NCBI GenBank assembly: GCA_963930655.1
Contig: OZ005621.1
Coordinates: 21,315,001 to 21,379,000, forward strand
Origin: Myrica gale
Lineage: Eukaryota > Streptophyta > Magnoliopsida > Fagales > Myricaceae
Direction: 5' to 3'
DNA: 64,000 nucleotides
Part shown: piece by piece, positions 13,556-24,300 of the stretch
Layout: each line of letters begins with the position of its first letter
How positions within the stretch are numbered: the stretch's first letter is position 1
Notes under the pieces: model-generated
What the model was told of the DNA's origin: nothing
What the model saw: only the letters and a program-made list of their open reading frames with translations
Databases searched by the model: none
Program-made: the position numbers and the translations under genes

Positions 13556-14136
13556 ACTCACGAGACCTTGCAGAATTTCAACAAAAACCAAATTTGTTTA
13601 CATAAGCCAGTTCTTTTCTGACCACCAACAGAAATTAACAGTAAAATCACGACTAATCCAATAGTTTCAACCCACTAAGTAATCAGAGGAGTTGGGGATC
13701 TTTCTTGGTTAATATTGAAATCCACTAAATGCTTCAGCAGGAGAATGAACATTCAAAAAAAATACAGAGGAAAAACACAAATACTCGAAGTTAATCACGA
13801 GACATTTATCGTCTTTGAGTATCCAACTATGAAACTTTGAGCACTACAAATTTGAAGTGGCGAGTGGAATACGCATGACAACAAATAATGCAAGCAGCAA
13901 ACAATTCGCAGATAAACAAGTCCTAATTTCACAATTAAACTCTATTTTTTTTCTAGGCAATTTCATAATTAAAGTCAAACAGACACAAGCTTGGAAAATA
14001 AAAGAACCACAAACGCCAAACACAGAGAAAGAGAGAAGACTCACAGCACATTGGCGTGCTGAATATCAGCCTCAAGAACATTGAGGGAATCTTGACAAGA
14101 AATCCCAGCAGAAACCTGATGATAACAGTCCCACAT
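13188..14136 (-). pseudogene. Captured AIRP2-like gene, 5' exon and truncated internal exon
   Basis: On the minus strand, 14136-14045 starts with ATG and encodes MWDCYHQVSAGISC, then QDSLNVLEADIQHANV, followed by a GTGAGT donor. This matches the amino terminus of AIRP2-like RING proteins, where an ADIQHA motif is conserved. The next recognisable exon is 13242-13188 (ACSDGKPNISSS...), which is truncated. The exon expected between them was not found. These pieces lie on the strand opposite to the RING exons at 12596-12961, so the captured gene is split across both strands of the element. Confidence 0.65.
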
Positions 14137-14861
14137 TCCTCGTCTTCTTTCTCTCCCTTAGGATTACAATTCTCCTTCTCTTAGGGCATATACAAAACCA
14201 ACACACGAACACACACAGCAGACCGGAAAAACCCAGAAATGGGGATGTCCTATATATGAAAATGCTCAACGGGAAACTTCTTGAGTTTCAATAACGCCAA
14301 CGAACGGTCTCTGCGGTCAGAGGATTATCGGCATCAGGTTTCTGCTGGTTGGAAGGGTAAGCTTCTTCCTCGTCTTCTCTCTCTCTCTCTGCTGGTTGGA
14401 AGGGTAATTTGAATTTGGGTAGTTTACGCTGCTCCTAATGCTCAACGGGAAACTTCTTGGAGAAGAACAAGAGCGGAGAGAGAGAGTTTGGTGTTCATTG
14501 CGCTGTATTGGAATTTGAAAATCTGACAGTAATAGCATTTGGGCATCATCGGGTTCAAATTGGGGGAGAGGGAGAGAACCGGGATCCCCATTTAAAAATT
14601 TGCCACGTCGGCATTCGGGACCAAATTCGGGACCGAATTGGGGAGGTGTATCATTTCTTGGAGATAAGTGGCATGCAGCAAATAGTCACGTAGATCTGAT
14701 GACAGAGTCCGAACTCACTTTGACTCGATTGGAGCGGTGGAAACCCTAAACCTGGTCAAAGAGGCCACGTACCAAAAGAAGCTTATCTCTCGCTTCCCCC
14801 AACCGCCAACGGTAGTAATTACAGCACCAATTGGCTATTCCCGCCGACCACTCCGACCCCA

Positions 14862-15002
14862 AGGAATTTGTTTGCCAAAATTTTGGGGAATATTCCCGAA
14901 ATTTTGGGAATCTTTACTTTATTGAGATTTATTGGGGTTTGTGAAAGGTGAAGTGTGTAGGTGTAAAAGTTAAAAATTTTGGAGTTTATTTGGTTTGTCC
15001 GA
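14862..15002. mobile_element. Truncated MITE related to 537-700
   Basis: The segment starts with a TTTGTTTGCCAAAATTTTGG block and continues with a GGTTTGTGAAAGGTGAAGTG block that parallels the element at 537-700. The right inverted repeat is missing. Confidence 0.4.
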
Positions 15003-16809
15003 TTTGTTGTGCCCATATATCTCCTTAACCTTTCCCTTCTCTCTTCCTCTGTCCTTCTTTCGGTTTTATTTTTTTCATTTTTTTGGGTAAGAACTGGAGG
15101 GATAGTCGAAGAGTGGTTTTCTAACCCATTGGATTCGCATAATTTTTGTGTGCAATGATCCTGAATGCCCCTTTTCTTTATCTAACCTGAAATTGAAAGG
15201 GAATCCGTCAAGCCGCGGGCCTTTCTGATTTCCTGGTGTCTCTATTGTTGTTATCCATGGATTTATGTTTGGTCGGTTTCATTCAATTCGTTATATTGAA
15301 GGCTATTCGGGAACCGTATGGCATGTTTCTCAGCATTGTTACATAAGAATTTTCAGAAATAGCTCTTTCTTTTGATTGCCCGTTTGATTTTTTTTTCTAA
15401 GCTTTTTTGTTTTGTTTTTTTCCCCAAGCAATTGCCCGTTCGGTTTGATTACTTTCCCTAAAAGTATTCTCTGTTAAAGTTTTTTTTCAAAAGTAAATAT
15501 TATAACAACTAGTATTTTGGGATTGGGCATTAATGACAGAAAACTCCACATCATGGAAATGTATTTATTAATGGAGAGTTTTACCCATGCATTTGTTATA
15601 GTGCAATGCGTGGAATTTATGGTGCACCACGCTCTCACGCGTGGATTGTAGGGTGCTAAAATTCAGGCTCCATTATATTCTGAACAAATTTACATTAATC
15701 CTGCGCACAAATTTGTGGGGACAAATATAATTTAACGTGCCTCATAGAGTAATTTATTTCCTTCTTCAACATTCTCTTTTTATGGGATTCACGAAGCTGT
15801 TCTGAAAAACATAGCTGTTAAACTTTTATGGGCATAATGGTTGTGTTTTTGTTTTTCTTATCTTCCTGTTTTGTTTTTGTAGCTTTTTTTTTTAATAAAT
15901 CCCCTAGAGGAATAATGGGAACTTAAAGAAGAAGTATTTTATTGATCATTCACACAAAAATGGTGTAAATTTTGGGTTGGTTCAGTTGTTCAGATTCGGA
16001 TGGTTTTGATGTGTACAGTTCATTCAAAACAACCCCTATGTAAGTGCAATCCTCCAGTTCTTATTAATGTCTCGATTCATTTGTGTTCGTGGTTCACTTG
16101 GTTTGGCTTATGGACAGGGATTTGTTATGCTTTAAATAGCTAATGTTGTTGAAATTGTGGCAAATTGTTGACATCTATGGAACTTTCTGAATGTTAGATG
16201 AGAAATATTCTCCATAATTCCCTGGGTTTATGATCATTGGGTTCTACAGGAGGACTATATTGTGTCATATTTGTGATGGTTGGCTTTGATTTTCCACCTA
16301 CACCCCACCTTACCCAGCCCTTTTGTATTTTTATGTAAGCTTTATTAGTAAGAGTAGGTTTTGGTTCCATATGGTGTATGCTGCCAATTGTGGTTCATTT
16401 GGTAGATGGGTTTACTTCAAGATACTATACTTTGTCTGTTAGCCCTTCTGGGGTTAAGCTTTAAAGACACAAAGCATTATCCTAATTGCTCCTTATGTCA
16501 TTCACTACCTGTTCATCCTCTGGTTTGAAGTCTTTGCATACAAAGTTATGCTTAAGTTTTTACAACAGCTTTGTGCACACATTGAATGGTGATAAGTAAG
16601 TTTTTAGGATAGTCATTTGTGAGTTTTTGTTTTTTGTTTTAAGTTGATCCTATTTCGATTGTTCACACTTAGTTTTGGCTAGGACGATGACGATGACGAT
16701 GGATATGCTAGGGTTTGGTACAATCCATTATATAGTACATGTTCTCCTTGTTTTCTACATATGCATCAACTTTCTTTTGTACTGGTTCCTCTCTTCCCTC
16801 TGGCGAATG
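15003..16809. other. Non-coding stretch, possible leader region of the RAWUL-like gene
   Basis: A CATATATCTCC motif near 15012 is followed by a pyrimidine-rich run and a GGGTAAGAACT donor-like site near 15085. This would fit a non-coding first exon and a long intron for the plus-strand gene whose first recognised exon is at 21325. No conserved coding exon was recognised here. The assignment is an inference. Confidence 0.25.
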
Positions 16810-19800
16810 TGTGACACCTCGGGTTGTTTGATTTATTTACATATTATTTCTTTTTTGATATTTGTTATTAAAGGATTCAACATATGTATTATTTTTGCCT
16901 AACTTTCCATTATTTTTCAGCTTATTGCCGAATATAAAGTACGAGATTATAATTTTGAATATTTTTCCATCATCCTTCCTATGAGAGTTTTCTCTTCCTT
17001 TTATTACTGTGAAGTTTATTGAACGCATAAACTGTTTTTGTCCTGACCGGGCAGAACGTGCAAAGTATAAGACAGAGGAGACAAGGATATCTAGGTCTAA
17101 TAGGACAGATACTTGAGTACCCGGGAAAGAAATAATTCCCAGGGTAACTGGGAACCAATGTCTCGGGGTGCCTGGGAACTAACTTCCCGGGCTGACTGAG
17201 AGCAGCACACCCAGGGGCACTGAGCCCTGTGTACCCGAGGGTGCTCAGCTTTATATGCCCGGGGGTACTGAGCCTTGTGTACCCAGGGGCACTGAGACTT
17301 GAGGCCGGGGTAATGGAGTATTAAATGTCAGAGGAAAAGTCCTGGGGGCATTGGATATTGAAGACCAAGTTAAATGAACGGTGAGGTTGGGGTCACCGAG
17401 TGGAAACACCTGGAGGCACCGAATAGGAAGAACCCGGGGAGAAAGGGGAGGTCCCGGGCTTACCAAGAGCAGCGTGCTCGGGAACTAAGACCCGAGCACT
17501 GCTCGGGAGGTTTAAGACCCGAGCATTACTCGGGAGCCCTGGAGTGCTGAGCCCTGGATGACTAGGGACATTCCCGGTTGGAGAGCCCGAAAATTTGGTG
17601 ACTTAGGCGCTCTTTATGCAGATGACGTACTTGTTTTTTCTACGTGTTTTAACCATGTGATAAGCATTTAATGCTTTCTTATCCAAATTTAGCTGGACGG
17701 TTAAGTGAAGTCTTGTGATTGGCTCGTCCATTTAGCTTAATATTTGTGAACGAGGCGTGATATATGGGAGACTTGTTGGTTTTTTATGATTGGTTGCTAA
17801 CTGATTTGTTCAAGATTCACCTAGCTTAGAGTAGGGAACGTAGGATGGCCAGGGGGAATTCACCTTTAGTTAGTCGCATGTATTTAAGTGAGACTTGCTC
17901 GACTGGCGGCATAAGAAGAGACCGAGCACACCTATTAATAAAAATAGGAGATGAGAGTGATGTGAGAGAGACCCGCTAACCGAATCAAAAAAGGAAGGAG
18001 GAAAGGAAGAAGAGGAGACCGGGGATAGAATAAAAATAAGAGAAAGTGAGTTCGGCCTACACCTTTTCTTCCCCATCAGTTTTTTCCTTTTTCTTTCTAA
18101 CATATTGCTTTGTTATTTAAGCTTTATCCAAGGAAAGCAGTTCAACCGAGTAAGGTAAGAGTGATAGATACTCGTTGACCTGGGGAAGTGAGGTCTTTAG
18201 TTGTGATGATGAAAAACCATCTTGGGGGCCACGGGTTGTAAGGGTGTAGATAATCAACCAAGGTATTCAGGATTGTTGAAGGCTTTGTTTTTTCATGCGG
18301 AAGGACTTGTTTTTTTTACCAAGAAAGTGTTTTTGCATCCTCGGAAATGACTTTTGTTTTAATACCGAGAATAAGAAATGTGCCCAATGAGCCTTTTTGC
18401 TAGACTCGGGAGATTTTTAAGAAACGTGCCCGATGAGCCTTTTTGCTAGCTACTCGGGAGATTTTTGAGAAAAGTGCCCAATGAGCCTTTTTCCTAGCTA
18501 CTCTGCTTGGAAGAGTTTGAACAAGCGTGCCTCAGAGTTTTTTATAAAACAGGTTCGGGAAGTTTTAACAAGCGTGCCCGGGGAGACTTTTATAAAACAT
18601 GCTTGGGAAGTTTTTAATTAAAAATGCCCGAGAGGATTTTTTTAAACTAGTCAAAGAGCCCTAAAATCCTTTCGTTTACATACAACCAGTCCTTATTGGG
18701 TTTATCAATAAAATAAAATAAAAAATTATATAAGTTGTTGGACTTGCCTATTTGAGGTTGAGATGTTTAGATCGTTACAACCATATGACTTAGATGATGA
18801 TTGATCATAGCACACGAACATCACTTGAGATGGAAATATTAGGCCTTTGTATTAAAGAATATACTCGACCACTTATGAACTTGCTTCATTTTGTTTATGT
18901 GTTCCATATGAAATCCATTGATCATATAAATTGCTTTGTTTTCATATTCCTTATGAAATCCATGGATCGTCTTTGATTACATGATTTTTAATGAAGCATG
19001 TATTGAAACATATGGGACATGTTGCATCTTCATGTCATGGATCATGTTATGGGGATGGGTAATCTAATAACGAAATAACAGAAATGAAACTCATTCCAGA
19101 GGTGGTCCGATGAAGGGGTGACGGTACCAATCACAAGTGGTATAAGTGCAAGCCACCATAAAAATGAGTGGTTGGTATCCCTAGGCAATGGAACAATTAT
19201 GCCTAACCGGGTCCTGGTGCCGGGGCACGGGACAATACTAGAGGAGAGGAGGGATGCACAACCTATCTCTGCGGGGTGAAATAAAGAGACTAAGGACACC
19301 TCTAATGACCTGAAAGAACGGAAAGAAAGATAGAAAGAACGAATAGAAAGAAAGAAAGAAAGTGAAATGATCGGGAAACAGATGTATCATCCCTGCATTG
19401 TATAGATCATACCGTGTTAATCTATCAATGCTTGATTCTTATGATTGATATGCTATTATAATTATTCATAACATGTTCCCTTTTTTCGCCTTACTGAGTC
19501 AGTAGGACTCACCCCTTTATTTGTTTAATCTTTTGTATGTACTTTTTTGAACATCGGACCTGTCAGATGGTGACGTGTATGAGCGAGAAGATTTTGAATG
19601 TTGACGTTTGTACCCCTTTTCAATGTTTCTTTTATTTTTTGTTGATGGTAATGTTTCAAAACTATTTTTGATTCTTTGTAACTTTGTTATTTAGACTGGG
19701 AGGACTATAGGATTCTGTTTAACCTAGGCCTATTCTTTTGTAATGAACATTTTATATCAAACCGTGTTCATTTAAAGAAAAGTGTTTATGTTAATTTCTT

Positions 19801-19990
19801 GCCAAAAGGTTTATTTACTTCTATTACGCTTTAATCTTTTTCCGATACAAATTAGTTTTTAACGTAATTCGTTATAAATTTTTCCTGAAATAAGTGCATA
19901 TGATTATAATACGATAGTTTGAAGATTTTTGTCATCCTCATTTTAGTCGTTAAACGCAAAAAGTTTTCCTTTGATAAGGCTGTGATATTT
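16810..19990 (+). mobile_element. LTR-like repeat, plus-strand copy
   Basis: The segment opens with TGTGACACCTCGGG, similar to the TGTAACACCCC start common in plant gypsy LTRs. It continues with a CCGGG-rich region (17040-17600), a purine-rich region (17940-18075), tandem repeats (18374-18540) and a conserved 3' block (19040-19570). All but the tandem repeats have an inverted counterpart at 950-3430. No gag or pol coding remains, which suits a long solo LTR. The right boundary is approximate and no target duplication was identified. Confidence 0.45.
18374..18540 (+). repeat. Tandem repeat of about 56 bp inside the LTR-like element
   Basis: Three imperfect units each contain GTGCCCAATGAGCCTTTTT (or GATGAGCC), followed by CTAG and CTCGGGAGATTTTT. 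They grade on the right into further GTGCCC-type units up to about 18640. No coding potential is apparent. Confidence 0.65.
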
Positions 19991-20256
19991 GTAGAAATTC
20001 ACTTTCAATTCTAACACATCCAAACGCAAAGACTTTAAAGCGAGATTTAAGTTTTAAAGCCTGAATTTAAACTCGATTTCAAATAAGTCCTAGGATTTAT
20101 AAAATTTGATAATTATTTGATTTGTATGAAATTAGTGGAAGTACACGATAAATTCACTTGACATCTAATTAGATAAAAAAAAATCACAGCATATAATAAT
20201 AGAACCCTAGAGGAATTTTTGATAGGCGTTCTAGGTTGGCTCTTTCCTGTTCTAAG

Positions 20257-20453
20257 GCTGAATTTACGTTTTAAAATTTTACACCCTTTAAAATTTTAAC
20301 ACAATAAAATATTACAATATAATCTCTATTTCTTCCGTCAAATCATTACTTTTCACTATAAAAAATATAAAAAAATTATCTCTCTTCACTTTTTCATTAA
20401 ATCTAATTCCTAAAATTTTAACAACACTGAAATTTTTAAAAACAAACCCACCC
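20257..20453 (-). mobile_element. MITE, family A
   Basis: About 197 bases, AT-rich, homologous along their length to the reverse complement of 24656-24848 and more loosely to 30656-30840. Shared blocks include AAATCATTACTTTTCACTA and TCTCTCTTCACTTTTTCA. Ends are of the GCTGCGTTTG type, diverged here. No ORF. Confidence 0.6.
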
Positions 20454-20464
20454 TAATACAGTAG

Positions 20465-20664
20465 GGGGATGTTTGAGCCCCAAATAATTGGGGTCAAATA
20501 TTTGGGTTTAATATTAAAATATTCTTCACATAATTTATTATTATTATAATACTTATTAAAAATCTTCTCTCTCTTCACCTTTTTCACCAACTCTCATAAC
20601 ATATTTTTACTTTATAATATTTTCCAAACTCCAATACCCAAAATTTTCACTCTCAAACATCCCC
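20465..20664. mobile_element. MITE, family B, with 13-bp perfect terminal inverted repeats
   Basis: The element starts GGGGATGTTTGAG and ends CTCAAACATCCCC, an exact 13-base inverted repeat, enclosing 200 bases of AT-rich DNA. It lies directly beside a family A element. No clear target duplication was seen. Confidence 0.6.
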
Positions 20665-20772
20665 AGATAGCAAGTTTGTGGATGAAAGTAGATCATTCTT
20701 CGTTCACCTGCCAGCAATAGAGCCTATAGAGGGGTTAGGTTCCCTTTATAAGAATATTCATGACCTGCCAAA

Positions 20773-21000
20773 AATAAAGAAATGCACGTTTCTTCAGGGG
20801 ATGTACGTTTTGGATGTAGTTAAAGAAGAAAGAGCGGGTTCCCTATGTAGGGAACAATAAATCATCGAAGTTGTATTACCGATAACAATAAAGAAATGCA
20901 CGTTTCTTCAGGGGATGTACGTTTTGGATGTAGTTAAAGAAGAAAGAGCGGGTTCCCTATGTAGGGAACAATAAATCATCAAAGTTGTATTACCGATAGC
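20773..21000 (+). repeat. Tandem duplication of a 114-bp unit
   Basis: Two nearly identical units, 20773-20886 and 20887-21000, differ at only a few positions. The unit is 38 codons long, and a frame starting at 20678 (MDESRSFFVHLPAIEPIEGL) runs into the first unit and stops at 20858-20860. The frame resembles no family I know. It could be a decayed gene fragment or non-coding DNA. Confidence 0.7.
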
Positions 21001-21324
21001 TTACGTTGTACTTGTTCCTCTTTGTGGAAAGTAATTGCTTTTCTTTTTTACAAATTTGTCAAGGAATTAGTTTTGAATAGTATGTTATAATTTAATGGCT
21101 ACAAGTCAATGAAAGTACAAAGAAGTCATTAGTAATTCCCATGGAAAAAAATAATAATTAAATGGCTAATTAGATATACAAAACTTTTTAAATGAAAAAA
21201 TATTATATTAATATATGTAATATATAAAAAAGAAGTAAATATATTTTTCACTTGCTAATTATAATTTTATACTTTACACTCTAAATCATCACTTTTATTG
21301 GTTAGGATCTGGAACAGGTTGCAG

Positions 21325-24300
21325 GAAATTGGAAGGGCGAAGATCAAACCCAGTTTCAGGCGTTCAGACATTAGCAGCATCTTCTTCTTCTCCCTTGAAT
21401 ACCAACCACCAGACAGGGTTAGGGTTAGGATTTGAGTTAGATTTGAAGTCAGGTTTAGATTTGGGGTTTGATATTGACAGTGTCAGGCATGTGGCGCCGC
21501 CCAGGAGTAGTTATCACAACTTGTCGCCAGATAATTGTAATTATCATTATCAGAATTATGAGGACGACTATAGTAATGGTTCACCATCATGGCCATGGCA
21601 CAAGGATTCAAGTAGTGCCTTTCTCGGCCTTCAGAACTGGCAAATGCCGGTTCCCAATGCTGCTCATGATTACTCCACAAGAAGACCACAGTCTGGTTTG
21701 TGGTTTTCACTACGCTACTTAACCAATCGGTGAGGAACCGGTTATGTAAGTGTTAAAAATGGTAAGATTTCAGAGAAGTTGTGAATTTTTATGTTGAATA
21801 GTATTTTATTGGTGTTTGTGTAAAATGGAGAGAGAAATGATTTGATGTAATTATTTAATAAAAAAATATTAGAGTTATGTGAAAAAGTATAGAGAGAAAA
21901 TTTATGTTGAATAAAAAATTAAAAAATTGTTGGAGATTGTGTAAACTGTATTGGTGTTTGTGTTTGAATTCTAAACATATTCGGTGGTAGATTTGTGAAT
22001 ATAATTAGAATCTGAAAAAGTATGAAAACGAACATTACCCAAGTTTTTTCTTATATACATCATTATAAGCACCAGCATTAATGTTTCACTCTCTCCCTTT
22101 CTTAACGCACAGTGTTTAATGATCAGTTTATGTGATTTCTTTCTCACATGTCCATCATTATAGTTCCTTCTCTTTTAGGTTTCCTCTTTCATTTGTTGCT
22201 TCTTGCTTTCCGGTGGGTCTATTCCCCTAGTACTCTCGTTAAACCTCTCTTTTTTTTGTCTTTCTTTTTTGCCCTAGGCATCCAAACTCTCTTTGTTGAG
22301 TTTGGACGAGTGTGTACAAATTAACACCTAGTACGGTTAGTTTTCTCCATTTCCCATATTGATAACCACTCTTCTTGTCATCCTCTCTCTTCCTTTGCTT
22401 GATTTTTTTGTCTTCTTGTCTCGTAACTCTCTTGCTTACTTGCATTTTTTTTATATAGATTACTTGCATATTCACATAGTGGGTGGTTTCGAGAGTATCT
22501 TGTCCTGACAAATACACCTAGCAGAGTTGATTTCTGCAGCCGTTATAATTCACCTTTTTTTTTTCTAGGCAACAAGACAAAATATATTAAAATCCGAGAA
22601 CAGTACAGCCAGTACAAAGCACGAAATTGACGTGAAGGCTAACAGAAAACCTAAACGGACCAGAAGGCCCTACAATAAACCGGAACCAAAGGTCCGGTAG
22701 CCAAACCGGACAACAAAGCCGGTACCAGAACAACAACCAAGACCAACAAAGGCCAACACAAACAACCAAAACAAACAACCAAAACAAACAGGCCACAAAG
22801 GCCAACACACAAGACACAAACAGAACGGTCACAAAGACCAGAACCCAACACAACCACCGCCCAAAGCGGTGGCGGCTTCTGCTAGAGGAGTGACGAGCTG
22901 AGCGCCGAACCGACTCCGACCAGACAGATTTCATGCACTGACAGGCTGCACCAGGAGAAAGAGGAGAGAGAGCTCCATAGGGGCGGTATCCAGAGGGGCC
23001 AGGAACCAAAACCACCGACTGCAGAGGCGGCACACGCGCCCACGACAAGGACCGTCAGGGGGAGCTAAGCACGGCGGGGCAGAGCGGGTCCTCCAAAAAA
23101 CGAACAAAACCGCGGGAGAGAGGCACAAGAGGACATGCGCGTGGAGGCTCACGCGCCGTCCGGATGCAGCGTCTCTCGGCCGGATCTGGTCGCCGGAGAG
23201 AGCAGTCCACCACCAGGGAAACCGAGAGCACAAAAAACGACCGGAAAACCCGGGATCTAACCTCAAACCGTGAGGCACCAACAAAAACGGAGAAACTCCG
23301 GCCACCAACAGGGTGACCGGAGAAGAGGGAAGGGAAGGAAGGGAGGGGGAGGAGCTCCGGCTCCTCCCCCAACCACAACAGCAAAGGGGAAGGTAGGTTC
23401 AGAAGAGGGGGAGGGGAAGTCTAGAGAGAGGGAGGAGTCTCTCTCTCTAGACGAAGGAGTCCGCTATAATTCACCTCTTAATCCTATCATTTTCACAAGT
23501 ATTTTTGTGTTACTCTTTTCCTCTCCCCCCCCCCAGCGGGGTCTTTTCTCCCTCAAACTTCTCCCTCTCTACTTCGCTCTTGTTTTTGGTGATTGACTTG
23601 TGCTATATCTGTTGTGAGCAGGGATGGGGAAGCGTTGCCTCAAATACAGAAGGCGTATATTAGAGTGAAGTAAGTGGTGTACGTTAGAATCCATAGACGA
23701 TCATATCTACGTCTCATTTTTCTACTTAGCAAATGATGGTGTTCAGTGAAATTGAGTGGAAAAGAAAAGCTGATGTTACTTTTCCTTTTTGGTTTTTGTG
23801 ACGTTCTTTTTTTTTCTGGTCTGAAATAAAAAGGGACGAGAACATGACGGTTTTCATGGTTAAAATGTACCTGGTTAGAAAGCTTGCTCTCTCCAACGAG
23901 GCTGAGGTAATTTATTGCTCTCTCCCCGCTCTTCTCTCTCTAGTCTTTAATAGCTCCGTGATAATTAAAGTACCGCATGCATGAATATGATTGATGTTTT
24001 AGCGAGATGATGACAAACGTTCTCACTACGTGGGTCCTTTTGAGAATGCTACCTGTTTCTTTGTAGACTATTCAGTCCATCCCATGCAAATGGTCTAGCC
24101 ATTCAGTAGAGGGTTAGGTTTCGAGGACTTGGGATGGGTACTGGCGCTGCTGCGCAACAAGCTTTTCATTGCGTACTTCCATTAATATGGTTTGGCAGGT
24201 CGTTCATACCCACGAAGACAGATAGCTCTTTCTCCTCCTCAGCGTTGTCTGTCATGTATCTGCTCCTAATGGTTACTCGTTCTTGAATTCTTACCTAAAG

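Larger units (their letters stand above)
11836..14659. mobile_element. Mutator-like element carrying captured RING-gene fragments (Pack-MULE type)
   Basis: The outer ends are inverted repeats of about 95 bases: 11836-11930 matches the reverse complement of 14565-14659, sharing AGAAATGATA, TCGGTCCCGAAT and CGACGTGGCAAATTTTTAAA. Flanking 9-mers are GGAAATAAG (11827-11835) and GGAGATAAG (14660-14668), differing at one base; a 9-bp duplication is characteristic of Mutator-like elements. No transposase is encoded, so the element is non-autonomous. The interior holds exons of an AIRP2-like RING ligase gene on both strands, plus a second pair of inverted arms (11953-12327 and 13183-13555). It is 2824 bp long. 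Confidence 0.75.

Noticed and set aside
22587-23048. 153-codon minus-strand frame with apparent membrane helices
   Set aside because: It is inside the deleted LINE, is rich in Trp, Val, Leu and Cys from GT-rich DNA, and matches no family.
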